Assembly: GCF_012927165.1 (NCBI RefSeq)
Contig: NZ_JABBGA010000004.1
Coordinates: forward strand, 248,001-312,000
Source of the DNA: Zoogloea dura
GTDB lineage: Bacteria > Pseudomonadota > Gammaproteobacteria > Burkholderiales > Rhodocyclaceae
DNA length: 64,000 nucleotides
Direction: 5' to 3'
Shown: piece by piece, positions 18,114-29,887 of the stretch
How positions within the stretch are numbered: position 1 is the first letter of the stretch
How the letters are laid out: each line of letters begins with the position of its first letter
The notes under the pieces: model-generated
The model's database searches: none
What the model saw: the letters and a program-made list of their open reading frames with translations, nothing else
Told to the model about the DNA's origin: nothing
Translations under genes and position numbers: made by a program

Positions 18114-20161
18114 GCCGGCACCTCCTTGCCAGTCACCTCCGGAAGCCCCTTCGGACCAGCTGGCAGGCGCAGGGTGAACCAGGTCTCCCCGTCACGATGC
18201 CCTCCCACCAGCGCCCCTCCATGGACACGCGCCACGTGGCTGGCCAGGGCCAAGCCGATACCGAAGCCGCCTTTGGCGCTGACCGTCTTGCGGCTGCGGC
18301 GGAACACCTGGAACGGACGCTCGGCCAGATCCGGCGGCAGCCCTTCCCCCGCGTTGATCACCCGATAGATCACCATGCCGGCGGTGGCCTCCACCTCCAG
18401 GCGGATCGGCGTTCCCTCCGGCGAGTACTTGGCAGCGTTGTCGAGCAGGTTGGACAAGGCCAGCACCACCAGCTCGGCGTCCATCGACACGTCCTGCTCG
18501 GGAGCCCCCCTTTTCTGGAAGCGCAGATCTCGCCCACCGTGCAGTGCCCGGATTTCGTCCAGCGCCCGCAGGGCCGGCAGGCTGACCGGTTCGAGGGCGA
18601 AATCCGGCTCGAAATCGGGCTGACCGATGCGCTGCAGGCGCAGATGGCGATCGATCAGGCCGCTCATGCGCTGGGCCGCATGATTGAGCCGGGCAAGACG
18701 TTCGGCATTCTCCGGCACCACCTCGGGCAGGCTGCGGCGCAGGTTGCCCAGGCCGGTGAGCAACACCCCGAGGGGGCTGCGCAGTTCATGGGCGACGAAT
18801 GCGAAGAACAGGGACTGCTCGTTGCGCAGGCGCTCCTCCTGCTCAGCCAGGGAGCGCTGGGCGGTGGCCTCGCCATCTGCCGCCTCCCGCGCCTGGCGCT
18901 CATCCCGCAGCTCCGACAGGATGCCGAAGTGCAGGAAGATCGCGTAGGCGATGAGCGCCGGCGCCGCCGTCTCGAAGGTGGAGTTCCAGGTCAGCAGGCC
19001 GAGGGCCCTCGATACATGCACCAGCATCAGGCCGGTAAAACACAGATAGGCACCGAGCATCCAGCCCGCCCCCAGGTGCCCGTCCCGCAGATTGCGGTAG
19101 CACGCCATCACGCCCACCACGGCGATGAAGGGCTGCAGCCACTGCACCACCGGCATCACGTGCACATAGAGGCCCAGTGGAACACTCGCTGCACTCAGCA
19201 CGATGGCAGCCGCGAGATAAGGCAGGACCCGGTCGAAAGCCGGAAAGTGCTCGGCCAGGCGCAAAGGCTTGCGCACCAGCAGCATCGAGAAACCATAGAA
19301 GACGCAATGCAGCACCCGGGTCAGGCCATGGGCTACCCAATCGCTCTCCGGAAAGAAATACTGGGCCAGCAATCCATTGGCGGCCGCCACCGCCACTGCC
19401 ATCATGAACATGAAGGCGGCAAAGGCCAGATAAAGCCGCTGGCCGGTCCAGAACCAGTTGACCAGGTTCATCGCCGACACCGTGAGCACCAGCCCGATGG
19501 CCATCCCGATGCCGAGCAGGTCGCGCTGGACCTGCACACGGAAGGACCACGGCTGCCAGACCGTGAAGGCCGTGGACATGCTCGTGCTGGCCTTGATCCG
19601 GACATAGAACACCTGCGGCGCGCCGTCCGGCAGTTCCAGCGGAAACACCGCCGTGCGATAGACGATGGCCCGCGCATTGACCGGGAAGCGATCTCCTGCC
19701 CGCAGCTCCTCCCAGCTGGTCCCGGCCTGCCGCCGCGCGTAGAAGCGGACGTCGTCCAGGTAGGGGGCACGGGATTCCAGCCACCACTCGACCGGTGCCA
19801 GAGGCGCGCGTCGCAGGCACAGGCGGACCCACACCACGTCCCGGGTGTAGCCAAGCGCCAGGCCATCGGCTTTCAGCGGCGCGAATCGCTCCTGGAACGC
19901 CGCGGCGGACACCTCCTCGATGCCCAGCCGGCCACCGCCATCACGGTAGATCTCCAGGTCGGCCCCGTTCAGGAGGCGTTGCCCCTCGTCATCGGCCAGC
20001 ACCGCGCTCGACGGGGTACAGGCCAGGCAGGCAGAGGCCAGCAGGATCAGCAGCGCTGCAACCAGGACGTGCAGCGGCAGGCTGCGAAAGGCGGGTCCGG
20101 CGAGGCGAGCCCTCACCCAGAACGAGAATCCCGACGAAGATTGGATATGACGGAGCAGCAT
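18110..20161 (-). CDS. 7TMR-DISM-type hybrid-less sensor histidine kinase
   Basis: 683 aa inner-membrane sensor. An N-terminal hydrophobic segment (about 29-48) acts as signal or anchor. Next come a periplasmic 7TMR-DISM extracellular domain (about 60-205, with VVWVRLCLRR and YLDDVRFYARR), seven membrane helices (about 215-420), a short coiled coil, and the HisKA H-box FVAHELRSPLGVLL at about residue 460. The ATPase has NLLDNAAKYSPEG (N-box) and GGFGIGLALASH (G-box). There is no receiver in the same chain. DISM sensors usually perceive small molecules, often carbohydrates, at the periplasmic face. The ligand is unknown. It is first in a minus-strand run of kinase, three regulators and a membrane-anchored unknown. 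Confidence 0.93.
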   Translation of the reverse strand: MLLRHIQSSSGFSFWVRARLAGPAFRSLPLHVLVAALLILLASACLACTPSSAVLADDEGQRLLNGADLEIYRDGGGRLGIEEVSAAAFQERFAPLKADGLALGYTRDVVWVRLCLRRAPLAPVEWWLESRAPYLDDVRFYARRQAGTSWEELRAGDRFPVNARAIVYRTAVFPLELPDGAPQVFYVRIKASTSMSTAFTVWQPWSFRVQVQRDLLGIGMAIGLVLTVSAMNLVNWFWTGQRLYLAFAAFMFMMAVAVAAANGLLAQYFFPESDWVAHGLTRVLHCVFYGFSMLLVRKPLRLAEHFPAFDRVLPYLAAAIVLSAASVPLGLYVHVMPVVQWLQPFIAVVGVMACYRNLRDGHLGAGWMLGAYLCFTGLMLVHVSRALGLLTWNSTFETAAPALIAYAIFLHFGILSELRDERQAREAADGEATAQRSLAEQEERLRNEQSLFFAFVAHELRSPLGVLLTGLGNLRRSLPEVVPENAERLARLNHAAQRMSGLIDRHLRLQRIGQPDFEPDFALEPVSLPALRALDEIRALHGGRDLRFQKRGAPEQDVSMDAELVVLALSNLLDNAAKYSPEGTPIRLEVEATAGMVIYRVINAGEGLPPDLAERPFQVFRRSRKTVSAKGGFGIGLALASHVARVHGGALVGGHRDGETWFTLRLPAGPKGLPEVTGKEVPA

Positions 20162-20416
20162 GCGGGCGCAAGGTTAGCCCAATCCGGGGCACTCACGTAG
20201 ACCCTTACCGAAACTCACCGCAGCCAGACCGCCCGCCAGCCGCAAACGCCCGCCCCGCAACGCGGGCCGGAATTTGCCCGGCGCCTCGGGAGCATTGCCA
20301 AAATAGGCGCTCCGCCCCTTGCGCTCCCGCCGACTTGGCTCCAAGCTATATGAATCGGGAAGCCCGTGGAGCGAGGCCGCGAGGCATGCCGAAGCCAACA
20401 ATAAGGAGGGTAGATA

Positions 20417-20860
20417 ATGGCAGCAACGGTTCAGCAGATCATTCAGAAAAAAGGCGACACCACCTATTCGGTTGCGCCGGACACCACAGTGCTGCAGGCC
20501 CTCAAGCTCATGGCCGAACGTAATGTGAGCGCGGTGCTGGTCACCGAAGGGGAGCGTCTCGTGGGAATCTTCACCGAGCGGGACTACGCTCGCAAGGTGG
20601 TGCTCAAGGGGCTGGCCTCCAAGGACACCAAGGTGGGTGACCTGATGACCCAGAACGTCCTGACGATTTCTCCTGCCCATACGGTCGATGACTGCATGGC
20701 CATCATGACCAACAACCACATCCGCCACCTGCCGGTGGTCGACAAGGGGCAGCTTACCGGCATCGTCAGCATCGGCGATGCGGTCAAGTCGGTGATGGAG
20801 CAGCAGCAGGCCACCATTGAGCAACTGTCCGGCTACATCGCCGGTGGTCTGAGCACCTGA
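20417..20860 (+). CDS. Two-CBS-domain protein
   Basis: 147 aa made almost entirely of a tandem CBS pair (Bateman module), about residues 12-65 and 78-130. Typical CBS signatures are NVSAVLVTEGERLVGIFTERD and NNHIRHLPVVDKGQLTGIVS, with MTQNVLTISP opening the second repeat. Such stand-alone modules bind adenine nucleotides and modulate partner proteins. No partner is evident. AAGGAGGG is seven bases upstream of the ATG, giving strong translation. It is divergent from the sensor-kinase locus and convergent with the QseC-like kinase. Confidence 0.93.
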   Translation: MAATVQQIIQKKGDTTYSVAPDTTVLQALKLMAERNVSAVLVTEGERLVGIFTERDYARKVVLKGLASKDTKVGDLMTQNVLTISPAHTVDDCMAIMTNNHIRHLPVVDKGQLTGIVSIGDAVKSVMEQQQATIEQLSGYIAGGLST

Positions 20861-20872
20861 AAACCCCCGGCA

Positions 20873-20898
20873 GGCCGGAGCGGTTCAAGTCTCCGGCC
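20873..20898. terminator. Possible hairpin between convergent genes
   Basis: GGCCGGA and TCCGGCC form a 7-bp stem around a 12-base loop that includes the stop codon of the minus-strand kinase gene. No T tract follows in either direction, so this is weak evidence for termination. Confidence 0.25.
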
Positions 20899-22264
20899 CT
20901 GCCCCCGGAGATGGGAAGCGGACGGTGACGGCCAGCCCGGCACCACCTTCCCGTTCAAGCCCTGGCCTGAAGTCCAGGCTCGCCCCGAGAATCCTGACGA
21001 TACGCGCGACGATGGAGAGGCCCAGCCCGCAGCCTTCCGCATCCTGATCCTGCCCACGGGCAAAGCGCGTCAGCACCTGCTCCTGCATGTCCGGCACAAT
21101 GCCCGGCCCGTCGTCCTCCACCCGCAGGCTGTGCGTCGCCTGATCCACGACGACCCTCACCCTGCCGCCGTCCGGGGTGTAGCGCAGGGCATTGTCCACC
21201 AGATTGCGCAGCAGAACCTCCAGCCACCAGCGATTACCCGCCACCTCGAGGGCATCCGGAGCCTCCAGGGACAGGCTCTGCCCGCGCTTGATGGCGTGGT
21301 TCGCCAGCACGGAACAGACCTGCCCCGCCACATCCACCAGGTCCGCCCGCATGCCTCCCGCCAGCGCCGCATCCGGATCGAGGCGGGCCAGGGTCAGCAA
21401 CTGCTCGACCAGGTGAGTCATCCGCTCGACCCCCGACAGCACCTGCGACAAGGCATGGCGCCGCCCGCCCTCGTCGTCGCTACGGCTCGCCACCTGGGCC
21501 TGGATCCGCAAGGCCGCCAGCGGGGTGCGCAGTTCATGGGCCGCATCGGCAGTGAAGCGCTTCTCGTTGTCGAGCGCCTCTGCCAGCCGCGTCACCAGCG
21601 CATCCAGCGAGGTGACCAGGGGCGCGATCTCGGCCGGCAAGGGGCCCTTGACCTGCACCGGCTGCAGGCAGCCCGGCTCCAGCCCGCCCACCGCCCGCGC
21701 CACCGCATCGAGCGGGGCCAGCGCCCGCCCGACGACGATCCAGATCGCCAGCGCGATGAGTGGCAGGCCGATCAGGATGGGGGCCAGCAGGTGCAGGGCG
21801 ATCTCGCCGGCCAGCCGGTAACGCGCGTCATGGTTCTGCCCGACGATCACCCGGTAGGGGCTGTGGCCATGGTCCATCGCGTAGAAGCGCCACAGGACGC
21901 CATCCACCTCCTGCTCGTCGAAACCCGGTGACCGGGTGGCTGGCACCTCCGGCATCTCGGAAGAGCGCACGAGCAGGCTCCACTCGCCGGACTCCTGCCG
22001 CCGCCAGGCCTGGAAGGCCACCGGCAACGGGTAGTCGTGCTGATGCTCGACCATCTCCTCTGCCACCTGGGGTGAGTCGCCGGTAGCCACGATGGCCAGC
22101 AGGGTTTCCGCCACCTGCTCCAGCTGGGCGTCGAAGAGCTCGTCCGCCTCGCCGTGCGCCGTGCGGAAGGCCACCACCGCGGACAGCCCCCACAGCACCG
22201 CCACCACCCCGATCAGCAGGGCCAGCAGACGCCGCCGCAACGAGTACACCGGCAAGCGCGGCAT
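20885..22264 (-). CDS. QseC/PmrB-like sensor histidine kinase
   Basis: 459 aa inner-membrane kinase. Membrane helix 1 is at about 12-32 (LLALLIGVVAVLWGLSAVVA), a periplasmic sensor of about 130 residues follows, helix 2 is at about 160-180, then HAMP. HisKA has AAHELRTPLAAL, and the ATPase has NLVDNALRYTPDGG and GCGLGLSIVARIV. The ATG shares a base with the response-regulator stop (TGATG), so the pair is coupled. The divergent neighbour is a metal RND efflux operon, so a metal signal is likely, but the sensor domain has no obvious metal motif. Confidence 0.92.
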   Translation of the reverse strand: MPRLPVYSLRRRLLALLIGVVAVLWGLSAVVAFRTAHGEADELFDAQLEQVAETLLAIVATGDSPQVAEEMVEHQHDYPLPVAFQAWRRQESGEWSLLVRSSEMPEVPATRSPGFDEQEVDGVLWRFYAMDHGHSPYRVIVGQNHDARYRLAGEIALHLLAPILIGLPLIALAIWIVVGRALAPLDAVARAVGGLEPGCLQPVQVKGPLPAEIAPLVTSLDALVTRLAEALDNEKRFTADAAHELRTPLAALRIQAQVASRSDDEGGRRHALSQVLSGVERMTHLVEQLLTLARLDPDAALAGGMRADLVDVAGQVCSVLANHAIKRGQSLSLEAPDALEVAGNRWWLEVLLRNLVDNALRYTPDGGRVRVVVDQATHSLRVEDDGPGIVPDMQEQVLTRFARGQDQDAEGCGLGLSIVARIVRILGASLDFRPGLEREGGAGLAVTVRFPSPGAGPET

Positions 22265-22929
22265 CAGAGGGGCGCCTCGCCGACCAGATAGCCCACCCCT
22301 CTCACGGTACGGATCAATTCGCTGCCCAGCTTGCGGCGCAGGTGATGAACATGCACTTCAAGGGCATTGCTCTCCACGATCTCACCCCAGGCATAGAGAC
22401 GCTCCTCGAGGATCCGGCGGGTCAGGACGCGGCCAGCCCCGGCCAGCAGCATGTGGAGCAGATCGAACTCCCGCCCCGTGAGCGCCACCGGCTGGCCGCC
22501 GCGGGTCACCGTACGACCGGCCGGATCGAGGACGATGTCACCATGGCGCAGGCACGCCTCGGCCCGCCCGCTGGCGCGGCGGATCAGGGCCCGCAGGCGG
22601 GCCGCCAGCTCATCCAGATCGAAGGGCTTGACCACGTAGTCGTCGGCACCACAATCCAGCGCCCCGACCTTGTCCGCCACCCCGTCGCGGGCGGTGAGGA
22701 CCAGCACCGGCAAGTCCTTGCCGCCCGCCCTCAGGGCGGAAAGCACACCCATCCCGTCACGTCGCGGCAGGCCGAGGTCGAGCACCAGCGCGGTGAAGCT
22801 CTCGGCGGTCAATGCCGCCAGCGCCGCCTCGCCATCCCGTACCCAGTCCACAGCAAAACCCATTCCCGCCAGCCCGGCCTGGATACCATCACCCAGCAGC
22901 CTGTCGTCTTCGACCAGCAATATCCTCAT
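22264..22929 (-). CDS. QseB/PmrA-like OmpR-family response regulator
   Basis: 221 aa from MRILLVEDD; an ATG nine bases earlier is possible. The receiver is canonical: ILLVEDDRLLGDG, ALVLDLGLPRRDG (phospho-Asp about 51) and DDYVVKPFDLDELAARL. The winged helix (about 125-218) carries LTGREFDLLHMLL, SNALEVHVHHLRRKLG and IRTVRGVGYLVGE, close to QseB, PmrA and CopR-type regulators. The intergenic region with the RND operon contains a CTTAAT-N5-CTTAAG box of the type recognised by PmrA/QseB, so it probably controls efflux and its own operon. Confidence 0.93.
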   Translation of the reverse strand: MRILLVEDDRLLGDGIQAGLAGMGFAVDWVRDGEAALAALTAESFTALVLDLGLPRRDGMGVLSALRAGGKDLPVLVLTARDGVADKVGALDCGADDYVVKPFDLDELAARLRALIRRASGRAEACLRHGDIVLDPAGRTVTRGGQPVALTGREFDLLHMLLAGAGRVLTRRILEERLYAWGEIVESNALEVHVHHLRRKLGSELIRTVRGVGYLVGEAPL

Positions 22930-22996
22930 CCCATCCACCCGGTATCCAGTTGCCCGCCAGCGTCACGGAGCCATCTCTCAATCATGCCCGCCCCGG

Positions 22997-23013
22997 CTTA
23001 ATGTTGTCTTAAG
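22997..23013 (+). promoter_or_regulatory. PmrA/QseB-type response-regulator box
   Basis: CTTAAT-GTTGT-CTTAAG fits the YTTAAK-N5-YTTAAK direct-repeat pattern known for PmrA/QseB-class regulators. It lies between the divergent response-regulator gene and the RND adaptor gene. The second half-site falls exactly where a -35 would be for GATTAT at 23031-23036, the geometry of promoters activated by this family. Confidence 0.65.
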
Positions 23014-23036
23014 CTGGCAGACACAGACTGGATTAT
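23008..23036 (+). promoter_or_regulatory. Candidate promoter of the RND efflux operon
   Basis: The box half-site CTTAAG (23008-23013) replaces a -35, followed by a 17-base spacer and GATTAT (23031-23036). Transcription would begin near 23043, 14 bases before the first adaptor ATG. The weak -35 fits dependence on an activator. Confidence 0.5.
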
Positions 23037-23056
23037 CCCTCTCGCCCGCCTCCCGA

Positions 23057-24148
23057 ATGATGATGCAAGGCACTTCTCCCCTTCCCCTGCTGATAAGCCT
23101 GGCAGCGCTGCTGGGCAGCCCCGTCGTCCAGGCTGGCGAATTCGTTCCGGTCACGGCGGCCCAGAGCAAGGCCCTGGGCATTGTCGTGCAGTCCGCCAAG
23201 CCCCCCGGGCAGGCCCTGGCAGCCGGACTGCCGGCCAGCATCGAGATCCCCAACGGGCAGCAGCGGGTCATCGCCGCGCCCCTCGCCGGCATCGTCGAAA
23301 GCCTCGAGACCTCGCCCGGCATGGTGGTCAGGAAAGGCCAGGTGCTGGCCCGCCTGGCCAGTCCGCAAGCCCTCGAACTGCAGCGCGACCGCATCCAGGC
23401 CGACGCCCAGGCCGCCCTGGCCAGGCAGACCCTGCAGCGGGATGAACAGCTCTTCCGCGAAGGCCTGATCGCCGAGTCGCGCCTGCAAGCCAGCCGCGCC
23501 AACGCCACCCAGGCCGTCGCCCAGGCCACAGAGAGGCGCCAGGAGTCGAGCCTGGCCCAGCACAGCGGCGGCCATACCCTTAGCCTCACCGCCCCCATCG
23601 CCGGCACGGTGCTCGAACAGCAGGTCACGGTCGGCCAGCGGGTCGAGCAGGCCGCCCCGCTCTATCGCATCGCCCGCCTCGACCCCCTGGTCGTGGACAT
23701 CCAGGTGCCGCTGGCCATCGCCGCACGGGTCCGGGTCGGTGCGCCGATCCGCATCCCGTCCACCGGCGCCGCCGGTGAAGTGATCGCCGTAGGGCGGGCC
23801 GTCGATCCGGCCAGCCAGAGCGTCCGCGTGCGCGGCACCATCAACCGCGGCGCCGACAGCCTGCGCCCCGGCCAGGCCACCGCAGCCGACCTGGTCCTGC
23901 CCGAAGGCCCCCGGAGCACCACCGACAGCCAGGTACCGGCATCCGCCGTGCTGCACCACCGGGACAAGTCATGGATCTTTGTGACGGCCCGGGAAGGGGA
24001 TGCCACCGGTTATCGGGCGCTGCCCGTCACCGTCGGCGGCCGCGTCGGTGACGCCGCGCTGGTCTCCGGCCTGCCCGCCGAGGCGCAGGTCGTGACCAGC
24101 GGCGTCGCCGCCCTCAAGGCCAACTGGCTCGGCATCGGGAAAGAATGA
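23057..24148 (+). CDS. RND efflux periplasmic adaptor (CzcB/CusB-like)
   Basis: Membrane-fusion protein of a tripartite metal efflux pump, 363 aa. The N-terminal signal is about residues 1-29 (PLLISLAALLGSPVVQA then GEF). Barrel-sandwich (lipoyl-like) halves are IAAPLAGIVESLETSPGMVV and LSLTAPIAGTVLEQQVTVGQ, flanking a helical hairpin at about 115-175. A beta-barrel and membrane-proximal domain follow (RVGAPIRIPSTG to the C-terminus). No His- or Met-rich metal-binding extension is seen. Three consecutive ATGs (23057, 23060, 23063) leave the exact start open. It is followed by the pump after four bases. Confidence 0.9.
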   Translation: MMMQGTSPLPLLISLAALLGSPVVQAGEFVPVTAAQSKALGIVVQSAKPPGQALAAGLPASIEIPNGQQRVIAAPLAGIVESLETSPGMVVRKGQVLARLASPQALELQRDRIQADAQAALARQTLQRDEQLFREGLIAESRLQASRANATQAVAQATERRQESSLAQHSGGHTLSLTAPIAGTVLEQQVTVGQRVEQAAPLYRIARLDPLVVDIQVPLAIAARVRVGAPIRIPSTGAAGEVIAVGRAVDPASQSVRVRGTINRGADSLRPGQATAADLVLPEGPRSTTDSQVPASAVLHHRDKSWIFVTAREGDATGYRALPVTVGGRVGDAALVSGLPAEAQVVTSGVAALKANWLGIGKE

Positions 24149-24152
24149 GGCC

Positions 24153-27235
<3,083 letters not shown>

Positions 27236-27239
<4 letters not shown>

Positions 27240-27556
27240 ACAGCACCACCGATGCGAGGGTCGTACTGACCCTCGTGATGCCCGTCGAAGTCGAAGACGT
27301 CCTGCTCGAAACCTTGCTGGAGCACCCCGAACTCGCCCCGGGCTTCACCTCCCACCGGGTCGAGGGGCTCGGCCAGCGGGTCACCTTCATCGGCACCGCC
27401 GAGCACGTGCGCGGCAGCGCCGCCCACTGCCGGGTGCAGCTGGTGATCCCCCGCGACGATGCCGAGCGCCTGCTCGACATCCTGCGCAGCCGCTTCGCCA
27501 CCAGCCGGGTCTTCTTCTGGATGGTGCCGGTCCTGGCCAGCGGGAGGCTCGCATGA
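27236..27556 (+). CDS. DUF3240 family protein
   Basis: 106 aa soluble, ferredoxin-like/PII-like small protein, typically found inside heavy-metal RND operons between the pump and the outer-membrane factor. Recognisable text is VVLTLVMPVEVEDVLLETLL at the start, FTSHRVEGLGQRV and CRVQLVIPRDDAERLLDILR, ending near FFWMVPV. ATGA overlaps on both sides tie it to the pump and to the TolC-like gene. Its biochemical role is unknown; a regulatory or metal-sensing accessory is an inference from context. Confidence 0.85.
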
Positions 27557-28830
27557 AGCCCATCTGGATCGCGCTCCTGGTGCTGGCGGCGCCGTTCTCC
27601 GCCCGGCCCGGCGAGGCTATCGAAGCAAGCGACCTGCCCCCTGCCGCGCAAGCCATGGCGGTGCTGCTTGCCAGCCCGATGGTCAGCGCCGCTGGCGCCG
27701 GCATCGAGGCGGAGGAGGCCCGTGCCCGCCGCCTCGCCGCCGGCAGCCACGAATGGACCGTACGCCTCACCGAGCAGCAGCGGCGCGTGCGCAATACCCC
27801 CGACGGGCGCTTCAACGAATGGGATGTGGGCATCGACCGGGCCTTCCGCCTGCCGGGCAAGGGCGACCTCGACCGGCAACTGGGCGCCGCCGGCGTGGCG
27901 AGCGCACGCATCGCCCGCGGCGACGCCCTTCATGAAGCGGGACGCGGCCTGCTGGCCAGCTGGTTCGAGGGGCTGCGGGAGCTCAGCAGCGCCGAGCAGT
28001 GGCGTCGCCAGCGGGATGTGCTGGCCCGCCAGGCCCAGGTGGTGGCGCGGCGGGTCCAGCTCGGTGATGCGCCCCGCCTGGAAGGCCTGCAGGCCGAGGC
28101 CGCCCTGGCCCAGGCCGATGCCCAGTATGTCCAGGCCAGCGGACGCGCCCAGCTCGCGGCCGCGCGCCTGCGCCGCCAGTACCCCGGCCTGAACCTCCCC
28201 GACGCCGTGGTGGAGCGCCCTCCCGAGCCCGTCGAAGGCACGGAGAGCGAGTGGATCCAGGCCATCCTGGAGCACAACCATGAACTGGGCGTCGCCCGGG
28301 CCCAAAGCGCCCGCTCCCGGGTCGGCGCCAGCCGGGCCGACGCGGAGCGGATCCCCGATCCCAGCCTGGGCGTGCGGCTGGCCCGCGAGCGGGATGGCGA
28401 GGAGCGCCTCGTCGGCATGACCCTGAGCATCCCCCTCCCCGGTGCCGGCCGCGCCGCCGATGCAGATGCGGCCATCGCGGAAGCACGCGTCAGCGCCCAT
28501 CGCGAGGCCGCGGTGCTGCGCCGGGTCGAGAGCGAAGCGGCCGCCCTGCATCGCCGGGCCCTTTCCAGCCGTGCCGGCTGGCTGCGCCAGCTCGACGCCG
28601 CCGAAGCCCTGGGGCGCAGCGCCGACCTGACCGAAAAGGCCTGGCAGCTCGGCGAGGGCAGCCTCAGCGACACGCTCAATGCCCGGCGCCTGGCCCACGA
28701 GGCGCACCTGTCCGCCCAGCTGGCCCGGCTCGAGGCCAGCGAGGCCCGCTACAGCCTGCTGCTGGACGCCCATCGCCTGTGGCCCCTGGACGTGCGCGAC
28801 ACGGATCAGGACGACCACGATCACCACTGA
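27553..28830 (+). CDS. TolC-family outer-membrane efflux protein (CzcC-like)
   Basis: 425 aa outer-membrane channel of the RND system. A signal peptide spans about residues 1-22 (IWIALLVLAAPFSARPGEA), then two OEP repeats rich in long Ala/Arg/Glu helices, with DRAFRLPGKGD, HNHELGVARAQSARSRVGASRADA, PDPSLGVRLARERDGEERL and MTLSIPLPGAGRAADADAA. The C-terminus ends with a short acidic, His-containing tail DTDQDDHDHH, which might bind metal. It is the last gene of the adaptor-pump-DUF3240-OMF unit. Confidence 0.88.
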   Translation: MKPIWIALLVLAAPFSARPGEAIEASDLPPAAQAMAVLLASPMVSAAGAGIEAEEARARRLAAGSHEWTVRLTEQQRRVRNTPDGRFNEWDVGIDRAFRLPGKGDLDRQLGAAGVASARIARGDALHEAGRGLLASWFEGLRELSSAEQWRRQRDVLARQAQVVARRVQLGDAPRLEGLQAEAALAQADAQYVQASGRAQLAAARLRRQYPGLNLPDAVVERPPEPVEGTESEWIQAILEHNHELGVARAQSARSRVGASRADAERIPDPSLGVRLARERDGEERLVGMTLSIPLPGAGRAADADAAIAEARVSAHREAAVLRRVESEAAALHRRALSSRAGWLRQLDAAEALGRSADLTEKAWQLGEGSLSDTLNARRLAHEAHLSAQLARLEASEARYSLLLDAHRLWPLDVRDTDQDDHDHH

Positions 28831-28876
28831 GGCAGGGGCTGGCGCCATTCGACGCTTGGCGGCGGTTAGAGACGGT

Positions 28877-28882
28877 TAGAAT
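28877..28882 (+). promoter_or_regulatory. Candidate -10 of the exonuclease-like gene
   Basis: TAGAAT in GACGGTTAGAATGGGGCC, with TTGGCG at 28856-28861 (15-base spacer, short) as a possible -35. Use of this promoter would exclude the ATG at 28881 and favour the GTG at 28911 as the start codon. Confidence 0.35.
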
Positions 28883-28910
28883 GGGGCCGCCCATTTCATC
28901 AGCATTCAAC

Positions 28911-29450
28911 GTGCCGCCGACTCTGCCCCCCATCATCGACGTCGAGGCATCCGGCTTCGGCACCGCCAGCTACCCGATCGAGGTCGGCGTGGCCCTGCCC
29001 GATGGCCGGACCTACTGCTCGCTGGTACGCCCCCTCGCGCAGTGGACGCACTGGGACGACAGCGCCGAGCAGGTGCATCGGGTCAGCCGCAACACACTTG
29101 TGAAACACGGGCGGCCCCCGGAAGACGTGGCCGACGAGGTCAATGATCTGCTCGCCGGCCAGACCGTCTATTGCGACGCCTGGTACCACGACCTCACCTG
29201 GCTGAGCCGCCTCTTCGAAGCCACCGGACGGGTCCAGGCCTTTCGCCTGGACGACATCCGCTGTCTGCTGAACGAAGCCCAGGCCGACCACTGGAACAGC
29301 ACCAGGACCCGCATCCAGGCCGACCTCGGCCTCCACCGGCACCGCGCCAGCAACGACGCGCGGATACTCCAGGCCACCCTGCAGCGGGTCCGCCTCGACC
29401 ATCCGGCACCCGGCCGGATGCCGGGCAGCGCTCAGAAGGAAATGCGGTAG
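28911..29450 (+). CDS. DEDD-type 3'-5' exonuclease-like protein
   Basis: 179 aa from a GTG start (an ATG at 28881 would add 10 residues). The RNase H-like exonuclease fold is suggested by PIIDVEASGFG (Exo I with Asp and Glu), YCDAWYHDLTWLSRLFEATG (Exo II region) and HRASNDARILQATL (Exo III with His and Asp). The family includes RNase T, DnaQ and oligoribonuclease-like proteins. Substrate unknown. It ends tail-to-tail with the next gene, with 19 bases of overlap. It comes after the RND operon but has its own apparent promoter. Confidence 0.75.
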   Translation: MPPTLPPIIDVEASGFGTASYPIEVGVALPDGRTYCSLVRPLAQWTHWDDSAEQVHRVSRNTLVKHGRPPEDVADEVNDLLAGQTVYCDAWYHDLTWLSRLFEATGRVQAFRLDDIRCLLNEAQADHWNSTRTRIQADLGLHRHRASNDARILQATLQRVRLDHPAPGRMPGSAQKEMR

Positions 29451-29773
29451 CTGGCGCTGGTCGGCCCAAGGATCCAGTTGCCCGCCCGCACACCGATATA
29501 GGCGCCGGCCGCGTTCCAGGCCATGTCCTTCCAGGAGAAGCGGTTGCAGTCCTGCTGCGAATCGTAGAGCTCCTTGGCAAGGCCCGGCACCAGGGCCAGG
29601 CCGACCGACGTCAAGGTATCGTCGGAGAGCCGCGAAGCCCCCACGCCCAGGGCCAGGGACACGCCGAAATGGGCGGCCTTGTCGCTGCCGGCCCAGTCGT
29701 CATGATGGGCACCGCAGGCTTTTGCGCCACCGGCAAAGCCGGCCAGCAGGATCAGGATGGTCAGGTTTTTCAA
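29432..29773 (-). CDS. YfiM/DUF2279-like exported protein
   Basis: 113 aa. A hydrophobic N-terminus (NLTILILLAGFAGGAKAC) looks like a signal, possibly a lipoprotein signal with Cys20. The segment DWAGSDKAAHFGVSLALGVG matches the DKxxHF motif of the YfiM/DUF2279 group, followed by GLALVPGLAKELYDS and WKDMAWNAAGAYIGV. Function of the family is not known. It is the downstream neighbour of the cytochrome c' gene on the same strand, with a 114-base gap. Confidence 0.75.
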   Translation of the reverse strand: MKNLTILILLAGFAGGAKACGAHHDDWAGSDKAAHFGVSLALGVGASRLSDDTLTSVGLALVPGLAKELYDSQQDCNRFSWKDMAWNAAGAYIGVRAGNWILGPTSASYRISF

Positions 29774-29887
29774 GCATCACCTCGTGACAAATGGATTGTG
29801 CACCGCATGATACGTGTGCAACCCTTCCCTTGCACCCAGACTGGCACAGCCGCCCCTGCTGCCATTCCCGCCGTGGAGGCCTGCGCC

